Shown piece by piece: positions 16,273 through 24,851 of a stretch of 37,454 bases of DNA. The first letter of the stretch is position 1, and each line of letters begins with the position of its first letter. The notes beneath the pieces were generated by a model. The model had not been told where the DNA came from. It saw only the letters and a program-made list of their open reading frames with translations, and did not search any database. Source of the DNA: Candidatus Uhrbacteria bacterium (lineage in GTDB: Bacteria; Patescibacteriota; Patescibacteriia; JACQRZ01); the NCBI GenBank assembly GCA_016206155.1, contig JACQSC010000002.1:207473-244926 (forward strand), in the 5' to 3' direction. The position numbers and the translations under genes are program-made.

Positions 16273-16305
16273 ACCTTCACCAATCTTCTTAACGAAAAAC
16301 CTATG
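16273..16305 (+). repeat. 33-nt leader repeat, copy 2
   Basis: Matches 3889-3921 at 30 of 33 positions and again ends in an ATG preceded by TTAACGAAAAACCT. Here the ATG begins an 11-codon reading frame whose stop overlaps the start of the sugar transferase. Confidence 0.8.
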
Positions 16306-16335
16306 CGTGAAGCGTCGGTAGATTGCTTTCCATGA
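16303..16335 (+). CDS. Possible 10-aa leader peptide coupled to the sugar transferase
   Basis: ATG at 16303 opens a frame [10 protein letters not shown] and stops at TGA 16333-16335, which overlaps the ATG at 16332 (ATGA). The start coincides with the ATG of the 33-nt repeat that serves tsf directly at its other copy. Such an arrangement fits translational coupling. It could also be a remnant of a leader captured from another gene. Confidence 0.4.
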   Translation: MREASVDCFP

Positions 16336-17744
16336 AACGTTCTGACCTTATTTTTGCGCTTCTCCTGGTCCCTCTTGATTTCTTGATGATTATCGCGGCA
16401 GGATGTGTCGCGTATTTTTTGCGCTTTCAAAGTCTTGTTTCATTCCGACCCGTCATTTACGAAATCCCATTCCAGCACTATCTTTTTTGGGTGACGCTGG
16501 TTGCGTTTTTTTTCCTTGTCGTTTTTGCTTTTTCCGGACTCTATGCCATCGGGTACCGAAAAATAAGCAACGAATTACAGCGAGTCTTTACGGCATGTTC
16601 CGCTGGCGTCATGCTTGTTATTGTTTTCATTTTTTTCATTCAGGAGCTTTTTACATCCCGATTTATTGTTCTTGCTGCATGGCTCTTTAGTATCGCGTTT
16701 GTCGTGATTGGGCGGCTTGCATTGCGCGGAGTGCGCGCCGCGCTATTCTATCGAGGAATCGGTCTCCATCCCATTATTCTTATTGGTCCCAATCAGCGCG
16801 CGATGTCGTTTATTGATACCATCGCGGCTCACCCATCATGGGGATATCGAATCGCCGGACGCGCCGAGACCTTTAGTGACGATGACCAGAAGAACCTTGT
16901 TCGCATCATTGCAGAGGAGGGGGTTTCTGAACTCTTTGTTCTTGATCCATCATATTCTCGCGAACGCTTGGAGGCCATTGTTGACTTTGCTGTTGTTCAG
17001 CATATTTCGGTTCGCTATGCAGCCGATCTCATTGGCGCGAAGCGGCTTGTGATCAGCATGCTTGCCGGTATCCCGCTGGTGCTTATCAAACGCACGCGAC
17101 TTGAGGGCTGGGGGAGAATATTCAAGCGCCTCTTTGATATTATGCTGTCCGGTACGCTATTGGTGCTTATTTTGCCGCTTTTTGCAGCTATTGCAATTGC
17201 AATTAAGCTCGATTCTCCCGGGCCGGTTCTTTATCGCAACATTCGCGTAGGTCCGCGAGGTCTCTTTACGACATATAAATTTCGTCGAATGAAAATAGAA
17301 TTATGTACGGGCCCTGGATATGACCAGACAGGTGAGGCCGAGCGTGTTCAGGAGCGTCTCATACAGGAGCGAAGCGTTCGAAAGGGACCCCTCTTCAAGG
17401 TTCTTGGCGATCCGCGAAGCACCCGGGTAGGACATATGCTTGAGAAGACGAGCCTTGATGAACTGCCACAGCTATTCAATGTGCTTCTCGGAAACATGAG
17501 TCTTGTCGGACCCCGACCGCATATGCCCAATGAGGTTGCCGGATACACTAAGGACCATCATAAGCTCTTTAGCGTCAAGCCCGGCATCACCGGCCTTGCG
17601 CAGATCAGCGGTAGAAGCGATCTTGACTTTGACGATGAAGCTAGGCTGGATATCTTTTATGCGGAAAATTGGTCACTTGCTCTTGATATGATTATTATAC
17701 TTAAGACGCCGCTTGCGATTCTCACCCGAAAGTCACGCGTATGA
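16332..17744 (+). CDS. Polyprenyl-phosphate sugar-1-phosphate transferase (WbaP/WcaJ-type)
   Basis: Loads a sugar-1-phosphate from a nucleotide sugar on to a polyprenyl phosphate, starting synthesis of a surface glycan. The product is 470 aa from the ATG at 16332. The N-terminal part has four transmembrane helices (~9-30, ~47-68, ~84-105, ~110-130) and a Rossmann-like domain ([12 protein letters not shown]). The C-terminal catalytic domain (from ~245) has [38 protein letters not shown], the essential [23 protein letters not shown] and [13 protein letters not shown]. An upstream in-frame TTG at 16323 is less likely. It overlaps the next glycosyltransferase by 4 nt (ATGA). Confidence 0.93.
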   Translation: MKRSDLIFALLLVPLDFLMIIAAGCVAYFLRFQSLVSFRPVIYEIPFQHYLFWVTLVAFFFLVVFAFSGLYAIGYRKISNELQRVFTACSAGVMLVIVFIFFIQELFTSRFIVLAAWLFSIAFVVIGRLALRGVRAALFYRGIGLHPIILIGPNQRAMSFIDTIAAHPSWGYRIAGRAETFSDDDQKNLVRIIAEEGVSELFVLDPSYSRERLEAIVDFAVVQHISVRYAADLIGAKRLVISMLAGIPLVLIKRTRLEGWGRIFKRLFDIMLSGTLLVLILPLFAAIAIAIKLDSPGPVLYRNIRVGPRGLFTTYKFRRMKIELCTGPGYDQTGEAERVQERLIQERSVRKGPLFKVLGDPRSTRVGHMLEKTSLDELPQLFNVLLGNMSLVGPRPHMPNEVAGYTKDHHKLFSVKPGITGLAQISGRSDLDFDDEARLDIFYAENWSLALDMIIILKTPLAILTRKSRV

Positions 17745-18880
17745 AGATTGCCCTTGTTCACGATCACTTGACTCAGGTAGGAGGAGCCGAGCGCGTGTTG
17801 AAAATCTTCCACGAGCTTTTTCCCGCTGCGCCAATTTATACCCTTATTCACGATAGGAAAAAAGTGGAGAATATCTTGCCGGATGCGGACGTCCGCCCAT
17901 CGTTCTTACAGCGATTGCCACTCAGTAGGAAAATGTACCAATGGTTTCTTCCGCTGATGCCAACTGCTACTGAGAGTTACGATCTTTCTGCCTACGACAT
18001 TGTCCTGTCCAGCGCGTCAGCTTTTGCAAAGGGAGTTATCACAAAATCAACAACGCTTCATATCTGCTATTGCCATACGCCTACACGATACCTGTGGACC
18101 GATACCCACGACTATCTCCGTGAATTGCGTGCACCAGGTCCGATCAAGGCCTATTTGCCGTATCTCTTCACGGGACTACGCATTTGGGATGCGCACGCAG
18201 CAATGCGTGTTGACCGATTCTTGGCAAACTCGCGCACAGTTCAGGAGCGCATTACAAAGCATTATCGCAGAGAGAGTACCGTTATGTTTCCGCCAGTTGA
18301 GGTGGACCAGTTTTCGCTCGGGGAGGGGAGTGGCCGCTACTACCTTGCCGGTGGTCGCCTCGTGTCTTACAAACGATTCGATATCATTATTGACGCATTT
18401 AATCGTCTTGGTATGCCGCTCAAAATTTTTGGCGTCGGCCCTGAATCAGAAAAACTGCGAAAACGAGCAAAGCCGAATATCGAGTTTTGCGCCGGTGTAT
18501 CGGATGAACAGCGTGCCGCCCTCTATAGAGACTGTATTGCATATATTCATCCCCAGGAGGAAGATTTTGGCATAACGCCAATCGAAGCAATGGCATCGGG
18601 GCGGCCAGTCATAGCCTATGCGGCAGGTGGCGCGCTCGAAACGATCCTTGACGACGTTACGGGAACTTTCTTCTATGATCAGGATTATGCGGCCCTCATT
18701 GATGCGATCCTTCATTTCGATGCAATGCGATATGATGCCGCGACCATCCGATCCTACGCAGTGAAATATAGCGTTGATCGTTTTAAAAAAGAGTTAAGTG
18801 ATTTTATTAATCGCGAATGGAACACATGGCAGGAGCTTCAGGAAATCAAGCGCCTTCGCGAATCAAAGATGATGTTTTGA
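17741..18880 (+). CDS. Glycosyltransferase, GT4 family
   Basis: Retaining GT-B sugar transferase that probably adds the second or later sugar to the lipid-linked product of the preceding gene. The product is 379 aa. The acceptor domain begins [20 protein letters not shown] with the typical GGAE loop. The donor domain includes AGGRLVSYKRFDIIIDAF, FGVGPESEKLRK, and the E-x7-E region EEDFGITPIEAMASGRPVIAY. The exact sugar cannot be told. It ends 39 nt before the convergent recombinase gene with no obvious terminator between. Confidence 0.92.
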   Translation: MKIALVHDHLTQVGGAERVLKIFHELFPAAPIYTLIHDRKKVENILPDADVRPSFLQRLPLSRKMYQWFLPLMPTATESYDLSAYDIVLSSASAFAKGVITKSTTLHICYCHTPTRYLWTDTHDYLRELRAPGPIKAYLPYLFTGLRIWDAHAAMRVDRFLANSRTVQERITKHYRRESTVMFPPVEVDQFSLGEGSGRYYLAGGRLVSYKRFDIIIDAFNRLGMPLKIFGVGPESEKLRKRAKPNIEFCAGVSDEQRAALYRDCIAYIHPQEEDFGITPIEAMASGRPVIAYAAGGALETILDDVTGTFFYDQDYAALIDAILHFDAMRYDAATIRSYAVKYSVDRFKKELSDFINREWNTWQELQEIKRLRESKMMF

Positions 18881-18918
18881 ATTGCTGACACCTTCCTCTT
18901 GCCTTGAAGATGGCTGGT

Positions 18919-19869
18919 TCATACTTTCATTCTTCCGTGATGGAACTTCCGGTGAATGTCACGAAGACGTTTTGAAGTGATATGGGTGTACACTTGTGTT
19001 GTCGCGATATTGCGATGCCCAAGAAACTCCTGTACGGTGCGGAGATCAACACCCTGAGTAAGGAGGTCAGTCGCAAAACTATGGCGGAACGTATGCGGTG
19101 TTGCCAGAAATGGCAGTCCTGCTTTTTTTGCATACTTTTGAACGATATCTTCTATTGCGTGCGTCGTAAGCCGCTTTGAATCACTTCGGGGACCCTTAAA
19201 GCGAATAAAGAGGGGATTCTCGTCGTCAGTACGCGATGAAAGATATTTTTTCACCCAAAAAAATGCGCGCTCGGAGAAGTACACTGTCCGCGGATAGCCA
19301 CCTTTGCCGATAATGCTCAATTCAAAATCCGGCGAACTCATAGCTCCTTCAAATTGGTTTCGGTCAAGTGCGACAAGCTCGGCCACCCGAAGCCCTGTGG
19401 AGAAGAGCGACTCGAGTATTGCTCTGTCGCGAATTCCGCTGATCGTACTGTGATCTGGCATCGCGCAAAGTTTGTCAACTTGAACCCCGTCAAGAAACTT
19501 TATCAAGCGCTCTCGGCGCTCTTTTGGCAGTTTTATTTTTTCAGTAGGAAGTGATTGGATATTTCGCTCGTGAAAAAATGCAAAAAACATTCGAAGCGCT
19601 ATGAGGTAGCGGCTCTGGGTTGAGTTTAGAAGCGTGTGAGAGAGCTTACTTGTTGCGTTGGGGCGTCTCGCGAGCCACAGCCTATATTTTTGTACGTGCT
19701 CGGAGGTAATTTCTCTGGGTGTGATTGATGCAAGGTTATTCATTTTCAGCCATTCAATGAAGCATTTCAAAAATCTTCCATAATTCTTTACCGTATTCAA
19801 TGCCAATCCTTTTTCCACCTCTATATATTCAAGAAAATCAATAAAATATTCATGCGTTGGTTTTTGCAT
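18919..19869 (-). CDS. XerC/XerD-type tyrosine recombinase
   Basis: Site-specific recombinase, probably the chromosome dimer resolvase. The product is 316 aa from the ATG at 19869 (MQKPTHEYF); an in-frame GTG at 19875 adds two residues. The SAM-like N-terminal core-binding domain covers residues 1-100. Catalytic residues are all present: Arg161 (STGLRVAEL), Lys189 (IIGKGG), His259-x2-Arg262 (HTFRHSFATDLL), His285 (LGHRN) and Tyr294 (YTHIT). A single XerH/XerS-like enzyme is common in reduced genomes. It lies alone between convergent GT4 and the M23 gene on its own strand, with its own promoter. No dif site could be identified with confidence. Confidence 0.93.
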   Translation of the reverse strand: MQKPTHEYFIDFLEYIEVEKGLALNTVKNYGRFLKCFIEWLKMNNLASITPREITSEHVQKYRLWLARRPNATSKLSHTLLNSTQSRYLIALRMFFAFFHERNIQSLPTEKIKLPKERRERLIKFLDGVQVDKLCAMPDHSTISGIRDRAILESLFSTGLRVAELVALDRNQFEGAMSSPDFELSIIGKGGYPRTVYFSERAFFWVKKYLSSRTDDENPLFIRFKGPRSDSKRLTTHAIEDIVQKYAKKAGLPFLATPHTFRHSFATDLLTQGVDLRTVQEFLGHRNIATTQVYTHITSKRLRDIHRKFHHGRMKV

Positions 19870-19892
19870 ATACACTACATAGATTTACCTAC

Positions 19893-19915
19893 ATTATACG
19901 AAGTATAGTATACCA
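19893..19915 (-). promoter_or_regulatory. Putative promoter(s) of the recombinase gene
   Basis: Minus-strand TATAAT (plus-strand ATTATA at 19893-19898) lies 23 nt before the ATG at 19869. A second word TGGTATACT, an extended -10, lies at 19907-19915. No good -35 was found. Confidence 0.45.
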
Positions 19916-19999
19916 TAAAAAATAGTACACCGTGATGCATTGCTGTGGATAACATGCCTGTTTTGTTGCCCGCCTTAGCACTACTCTATCCTCTACCAA

Positions 20000-21211
20000 T
20001 TATGGCAAATACTTCAACGGATCAACCGGAATCCCATTTTTACGCAACTCAAGATGCAGATGCGGTCCAGTCGTTAATGGCCCGGAGCCATTCGTTCCTG
20101 GTGCGCCGCCTGACAAACCAATCACCTGTCCTTTTTTGACATAGGTATCTTGTTCAACGATAATTCGATTAAGGTGCCCGTACACCGTCGCAAAGCCGTC
20201 ATCATGTACGATCATGACATAGGCATATTTTTTTCCGCTAAACTGCACGCGGCCAACATATCCGGCCTCGGCTGCCTTCACCTGCGATCCCTGATAGGCG
20301 CGGATATCGATACCCGGATGTTCGAATACGTAGCGAAAAGGATAATCGGGATCGTGAAATCGGGTGGTTATTCCCCTGCTGGGATCCACGGGCCACGCGA
20401 ACGCAAACGGACCTTCGGATTGAAGCTTGAGCCGCTGTCTGATCGATCGTTCAAATTCGGCCACCTCGGCATCAATCTGCGATTGCTCCGCGCGCGCTTC
20501 TTCAAGGAGCTTTTCAAATTTGTCAGCCGTGAGAAGCGACTGTACGATAATTTGCTGCTTTGCCTCCCGACGCTCCTCAAGCTGATCTTTTTGGCCCGCA
20601 AGCTGGCCCCGCAGCTCCTCCTGCCGCCTTTTTTGCTGCTCGAGCGTCGTCCGCTGCGCAAGAAGCTGTTCTCGTAGCACCTTAATGCGAACCAGCGTCT
20701 GTTTCACGTCCGCATGTGCGCGCTCAAGATAATAGAATGAATCAAAAAAATCAGAGAGCGATTCTTGCGTGAGAAGCACTTCGAGAGCGTCAACATCGCT
20801 GTTGTAGTAGAGTTGGCGGAGAAATGAAGAAAGGCGTTCCTTATGAAGCGCAATCTCTGCTTCCGCCTCCTGGATGCGCAAATCCGCCTGCTTTATTTCA
20901 AGATTATATTCTTCAATTTCCTCCTCAAGGACTTGGATTTCCAGCTGTTTTTGCGCAACATCGTCTTCGATGATTGATACTTCGCTTTCAAGCGACGATG
21001 CCTTTGAGCGACGATCACGGATATTCGCCTGATAGATTTGTATTTGCTTACGGATGCTGTTAATTTTGCTTTTACGATCCTTAATTTTCTCATTAAGCTC
21101 GAGTACCGTAATATCGGTTTTGCTCTGTCCCGATTCCGCAACAACGAATCCCCCACCTACAAGCACGAAGAGGGTAAAAACAGCGATAATTGAGCTATAT
21201 CTTAGTATCAT
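20000..21211 (-). CDS. M23 family murein hydrolase / activator (EnvC-like)
   Basis: Secreted peptidoglycan-cleaving or hydrolase-activating protein. The product is 403 aa. A signal peptide or N-terminal anchor covers residues 1-25 (LFVLVGGGFVVA). A long coiled coil runs ~34-265 with heptad-rich Leu/Glu/Lys/Arg. The C-terminal LytM/M23 domain is at ~275-403. Metal and catalytic residues are present: HPGID (His298, Asp302), YGHL, and GPHLHLE (His384, His386). An intact set argues for an active endopeptidase rather than a degenerate EnvC activator. It overlaps the gltX stop by 4 nt (ATGA), so it is translated after gltX. Confidence 0.92.
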   Translation of the reverse strand: MILRYSSIIAVFTLFVLVGGGFVVAESGQSKTDITVLELNEKIKDRKSKINSIRKQIQIYQANIRDRRSKASSLESEVSIIEDDVAQKQLEIQVLEEEIEEYNLEIKQADLRIQEAEAEIALHKERLSSFLRQLYYNSDVDALEVLLTQESLSDFFDSFYYLERAHADVKQTLVRIKVLREQLLAQRTTLEQQKRRQEELRGQLAGQKDQLEERREAKQQIIVQSLLTADKFEKLLEEARAEQSQIDAEVAEFERSIRQRLKLQSEGPFAFAWPVDPSRGITTRFHDPDYPFRYVFEHPGIDIRAYQGSQVKAAEAGYVGRVQFSGKKYAYVMIVHDDGFATVYGHLNRIIVEQDTYVKKGQVIGLSGGAPGTNGSGPLTTGPHLHLELRKNGIPVDPLKYLP

Positions 21212-22707
21212 TGCAGTGTGCGGGCTCGCTCGCGAGCGTATGCGATGCGGCGAAGCGTTAGTGTTTTTCCAAGCGTCGGCGCAATATCAAAGGGACTTGG
21301 ACTCGCGGTCTGTCCGGTAAGCGCGACGCGAAACGGCCAGAGCACTTCCCCGTTTTTTTTGTCAGCCAGCGCAATAGCCTCCTTTACTCTCTGCTCTATG
21401 ATTGATGAGGTGAACTGATCCTCGGATATCTCTGAGAGATGCTGCTCGAGGAATAGCAGCTGTGCAACCACATCATCCAACGTCATTCCCTTCCACGCAA
21501 GAAGCGATGCATCATAATGGGGCTGGTCGACAAATAGATAGCCAAGCGCAGAGGCGCACCCGGAAAGTTTTTTCATTCGTTGTTGCTCCAATGAAACAAT
21601 CTGTCTGAGATCATTGATCTCGATTGTGCGCTGAGTGGCTGTAATCGTATATGAACCATCATCGTTGTGTGTGATGTGATGCGCGTCAACAAGAAAAGGA
21701 ATGCACCGCGCAGTGAGGATGTCAATCGGTGTGGCGCGAATATAATGAGCATTGAACCAGTCGAGTTTTGCGAGATTAAACACGGCGCCAGCTTTATGCA
21801 CTCTATCCAAGCTAAATATGTTCTCAAGCTCGTCGAGTGAAAAAAGCTCACGATCATTCTCAGCGCTCCAGCCGAGGAGGACAAGAAAATTAACAATCGC
21901 CTCAGAGAGGTATCCCTCGTTCTTATATTCCAGCAGCGAAACCTTATTTTGGCGTTTTGAAAGCTTTGTCCTATCGGTGTTTAAAATAAGCGGCAGATGC
22001 CCAAACAAGGGCGCGGAAAATCCAAGCGATTCGCCAAGCAGTAATTGCTTGGGGGTATTTGAGATATGATCCTCTCCTCGAATCACATGAGTAATGTTCA
22101 TGAGAAAATCATCAATAACAACCGCAAAATTAAAGAGCGGCGTTTCGATATTTTTTGCAATGATCATATCGTCAAGCGTTGCCGTGTCAAATGTGATATC
22201 CCCTCGAATGAGATCGGCAATTGAAACAACGCGTTGTGGAGTTTTAAAGCGAAGGACGGATGTTCTCCCCTGCCCTTCAAGCGTTTTTCTCTTCGCATCA
22301 CTCAAGCCCCTGCATATTCCGCTATATCGAGGAGGCTGTTTTGCAAGCATCTGAAGCTCGCGCTCGCGCTCCAACTCTTCTTGCGTACAATAACAAGAGT
22401 AGACAAGATCCTGTTCGTAGAGCTGCATCAGATATTTTTTGTAGATAGTGATACGCTCGCTCTGGCGATAAGGGCCGTGCGGACCGCCGACATCTGGTCC
22501 CTCGTCCCAATGGATCCCAAGCCAGTGGAGCCCCTCGATAATATCTGCTTCAAATTCCCTCCGCGATCGGTCCTTGTCAGTATCTTCTATGCGCAACACA
22601 AATCGTCCACCATGCTTTCGGGCAAAGAGATAGTTAAACAACGCAGTGCGCGCAGTACCGATATGAAGAAATCCAGTTGGCGATGGCGCCATTCTTGTTC
22701 GAATCAT
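21208..22707 (-). CDS. gltX: Glutamyl-tRNA synthetase
   Basis: Charges tRNA-Glu (and perhaps tRNA-Gln for later amidation, if GatCAB is present). The product is 499 aa. Class I signatures are PSPTGFLHIGT (HIGH region) and TKLSKRQNK (KMSKS region). LFNYLFARKHGG, RIEDTDKDRS, SCYCTQEEL and VIRGEDHISNTPKQ are family blocks, and the helical anticodon-binding domain follows at ~330-499. The N-terminus MIRTRMAPSPTG fixes the start at 22707. The promoter ends six bases before the ATG, so the mRNA appears leaderless. Confidence 0.95.
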   Translation of the reverse strand: MIRTRMAPSPTGFLHIGTARTALFNYLFARKHGGRFVLRIEDTDKDRSRREFEADIIEGLHWLGIHWDEGPDVGGPHGPYRQSERITIYKKYLMQLYEQDLVYSCYCTQEELERERELQMLAKQPPRYSGICRGLSDAKRKTLEGQGRTSVLRFKTPQRVVSIADLIRGDITFDTATLDDMIIAKNIETPLFNFAVVIDDFLMNITHVIRGEDHISNTPKQLLLGESLGFSAPLFGHLPLILNTDRTKLSKRQNKVSLLEYKNEGYLSEAIVNFLVLLGWSAENDRELFSLDELENIFSLDRVHKAGAVFNLAKLDWFNAHYIRATPIDILTARCIPFLVDAHHITHNDDGSYTITATQRTIEINDLRQIVSLEQQRMKKLSGCASALGYLFVDQPHYDASLLAWKGMTLDDVVAQLLFLEQHLSEISEDQFTSSIIEQRVKEAIALADKKNGEVLWPFRVALTGQTASPSPFDIAPTLGKTLTLRRIAYARERARTLQ

Positions 22708-22713
22708 ACTATG

Positions 22714-22741
22714 ATTCTACGTTATTTTCACCTCCTGTCAA
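22714..22741 (-). promoter_or_regulatory. gltX promoter, leaderless geometry
   Basis: Minus-strand TTGACA (plus 22736-22741), a 16-nt spacer and TAGAAT (plus 22714-22719). Only six bases separate the -10 from the ATG at 22707, so the transcript would begin at the start codon. An AGGAGGTGA word lies inside the spacer, about 20 nt from the ATG, too far for a normal Shine-Dalgarno. Confidence 0.65.
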
Positions 22742-22742
22742 T

Positions 22743-23645
22743 TCATTGTATGACCACTTTTGTTCCGGTTGGAGTCCATTCATAAAGAACGGATGCGTCC
22801 TTCACGCCAACGCGGATACATCCGCCTGAGAACGGGTGTCCCAAGTGGCTCTCCCCTTCCTTTTTCCCGTTAGGCCACTCGGGAAGTTCATGAATGCCAT
22901 AGAGTCCAGTTTTGACGTCTTTTCCACCAAGCCCCATCCAATACGGCATCCAGAGACCCGCTATCTTTGACCAAGCTCTCTTACTTTTGTTCGCAATATA
23001 AAATTCACCCTTCGGCGTCGGGTGCTTTCGTGTTCCTGTCGATATAATCGCCTCGCCAAGGCGAATATCATCGACAAAGTATCCCAAGCGTTGCGTTGCA
23101 AGGCTTACAACAATTTTTTTTGCAATTTTATTTGGCTCGGCAGTACGGGGATCATACCCATGAAGCACTTCATGATAATCATCATATCCATCCCCGTCGG
23201 TGTCGCGCCGCATGATGCTTGTTCCAAGGGCGATCTCAAATGCATCATTAAGCCCATCGCCTTCGCTATCGACATCGGCGAGCTTTTTCTTTAAACCGAA
23301 ACGCGGAGAATACCCTTGAGCAATTTCAAGCCCGTCAGGATAGCTGTCGCCGTCTGTGTCGGGATTCAGGGGATCGGTGTCATACCGCTCACGCTCATCT
23401 TGATCGGATAAACCATCGCCATCACTATCGAGCGGCACATCTGCACGAACAGTTGCCACGCCAAGCATCGACCACACAACGATACCGAAAAATGCCGCCC
23501 AAATTAAAAAACGCCCCACACGACTTAGCCAGTTGAGTACAGTTCGAGGCGCTGTCGAGGAACGGAGTAAGGCGTACTCTGTGTACGGTGGCAAGTAGTC
23601 AGAGACGGCAACGAAGAAATGTGCCAACTGGGTAAGTCGTGACAT
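22743..23645 (-). CDS. L,D-transpeptidase (YkuD) with thrombospondin type-3 repeats
   Basis: Predicted to cross-link peptidoglycan stem peptides. The product is 300 aa from the ATG at 23645. A single transmembrane helix (~45-66) precedes four calcium-binding TSP3-like motifs at ~73-84, 96-107, 126-137 and 148-159 (DxDGDGxxDxxE type). The YkuD domain is at ~175-300 with GIHEL (His252) and SGGCIRVG (Ser273, Cys276, Arg278). Residues 2-42 are encoded entirely by the repeat element at 23519-23641. A GTG at 23519 gives an alternative start exactly at the element's edge. The ATG overlaps the upstream stop by one base (TAATG). Calcium may set the distance or stability of the enzyme in the wall. Confidence 0.9.
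   Translation of the reverse strand: MSRLTQLAHFFVAVSDYLPPYTEYALLRSSTAPRTVLNWLSRVGRFLIWAAFFGIVVWSMLGVATVRADVPLDSDGDGLSDQDERERYDTDPLNPDTDGDSYPDGLEIAQGYSPRFGLKKKLADVDSEGDGLNDAFEIALGTSIMRRDTDGDGYDDYHEVLHGYDPRTAEPNKIAKKIVVSLATQRLGYFVDDIRLGEAIISTGTRKHPTPKGEFYIANKSKRAWSKIAGLWMPYWMGLGGKDVKTGLYGIHELPEWPNGKKEGESHLGHPFSGGCIRVGVKDASVLYEWTPTGTKVVIQ
23519..23641. mobile_element. Terminal-inverted-repeat element, copy A (MITE-like, 123 bp)
   Basis: Begins CACGACTTAGCCAGTTG and ends with CAACTGGGTAAGTCGTG, inverted repeats matching at 16 of 17 positions. It shares long blocks with copy B at 28513-28636: CGAGGAACGGA(G/A)TAAG and CGGCAACGAAGAAATG at the same relative positions. It has no coding capacity of its own, as expected of a non-autonomous element. 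It lies inside the 5' end of the L,D-transpeptidase gene. Confidence 0.75.
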
Positions 23646-24637
23646 TACTGCTCTTTCGATGGCGTTAGTACCCGAAGCCGCTCGAGCCAACCCGAGGATT
23701 TCTCAATATTTTTTGTCCACACGCTTGTGAGTGGCAGCGCCGCGTCCACCGCGCGGTCAATCACTAATTGCGCGAAACGCTCGCGGCCTTGTGCGCCAAG
23801 CACATTATACGACCATACCATGAGTGTGATTACAAGCCCAGCCACTGCCCACATCCTCAAACCAACGCGTTCACCTCGAAATGCATGAAATGGTATATTT
23901 CGTTCAACCGCAACAAGATCCTGATACCGAAAATATTCATAGAGAATGTAAAAAGGAAACGCAAAAAACGCAAGCGCAATAAAACAGAGGGTAAAAAGCA
24001 GCCACCCAATAAATGGGAGCGCAAGCAGAAGCCACACAAGCACAAATGCAAGAAACACAAGAAGCGTTATCGCCACATAGCGTCCAAACACGCGAAAAAA
24101 CATTCCATGGACAAGATACCGGCTCTTTGCCAATGCATTCCATCCACGCTCTTTATCCAGCAACACAATAAAAAAGGCAAAGTAAAACCAGATCGAAAAA
24201 AAGAACGGCATCACAACAATCGCCAACCCTCCGTTCATAATTAGGAAAAGCAACAATCCGATGACGAACACGTCAACATATCGTTGTGCGGCCATTTCAA
24301 AGCTTTCCACAAGTGTAAGGGTTCTGCCACGGTATTTTTCATCGACAAGATACACAATTGCGGCAAAGATAAAGCTGAAATAAAAACCGCTAATAGCAAT
24401 GTTAATGACCGTGTTGAGAACTCTTACAAATCCCTGCGCAACAACCGATCCCTCCCGAACAAAAGAGATAAGACTGTCCTGAATGGAAATATTCAAAAAA
24501 GCGCCAATGCCAAACAATGCCGCCAGAACCAGCAATTTTGGAAAGAGCTCTTTATACAATGCCCACGCGCGGGCAAGAAGCGATCCGACGCCGGGAAGGT
24601 TCACCAGCATCAGCTCACCGGTTGGTGGATGTTTCAT
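23645..24637 (-). CDS. Multi-pass membrane protein of unknown function
   Basis: The product is 330 aa with about six or seven hydrophobic segments (~33-52, 70-100, 122-165, 195-240, 260-280). The block RGWNALAKSRYLVHGMFFRVFGR resembles the amphipathic ALxxSxxLVxGxxxRVF motif seen in glycerophosphodiester-phosphodiesterase-type membrane domains and DUF975-like proteins, but I cannot assign it firmly. It overlaps the L,D-transpeptidase start by one base, so the two are probably co-translated and may serve the envelope together. The tRNA-Lys gene lies 54 nt upstream on the same strand. Confidence 0.8.
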   Translation of the reverse strand: MKHPPTGELMLVNLPGVGSLLARAWALYKELFPKLLVLAALFGIGAFLNISIQDSLISFVREGSVVAQGFVRVLNTVINIAISGFYFSFIFAAIVYLVDEKYRGRTLTLVESFEMAAQRYVDVFVIGLLLFLIMNGGLAIVVMPFFFSIWFYFAFFIVLLDKERGWNALAKSRYLVHGMFFRVFGRYVAITLLVFLAFVLVWLLLALPFIGWLLFTLCFIALAFFAFPFYILYEYFRYQDLVAVERNIPFHAFRGERVGLRMWAVAGLVITLMVWSYNVLGAQGRERFAQLVIDRAVDAALPLTSVWTKNIEKSSGWLERLRVLTPSKEQ

Positions 24638-24691
24638 AAAGCATGGATTATGAAATTTTTTAAAAATATGTTATTGGTCGGCTCATTCAAA

Positions 24692-24764
24692 TCCGCCCAG
24701 CAGGGATCGAACCTGCGACCCTCAGCTTAAAAGGCTGCTGCTCTGCCGACTGAGCTATGGGCGG
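24692..24764 (-). tRNA. tRNA-Lys (UUU)
   Basis: Folds as a standard cloverleaf: acceptor CCGCCCA/TGGGCGG, D-stem GCTC/GAGC, anticodon loop CTTTTAA with anticodon TTT, and T-arm GCAGG-TTCGATC-CCTGC. The discriminator is A. The 3' CCA is not encoded. Position 27-43 of the anticodon stem is a G-A mismatch. Confidence 0.95.
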
Positions 24765-24791
24765 TAAGGCTCGAGCGCGGAATATTATTTC

Positions 24792-24819
24792 AGTATATAC
24801 GTTATTTAAGAAAAAGCAA
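24792..24819 (-). promoter_or_regulatory. tRNA-Lys promoter
   Basis: Minus-strand TTGCTT (plus 24814-24819), a 16-nt spacer and TATACT (plus 24792-24797), placing the start near 24785, about 20 nt before the mature tRNA 5' end. Confidence 0.6.
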
Positions 24820-24851
24820 GAAGGTGTGCATAATAGGTGCATAACGCACCC

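Noticed and set aside
23768-24244. Plus-strand 158-aa Lys-rich ORF
   Set aside because: It is the antisense shadow of the membrane protein gene; the Lys/Arg bias comes from the hydrophobic codons opposite.
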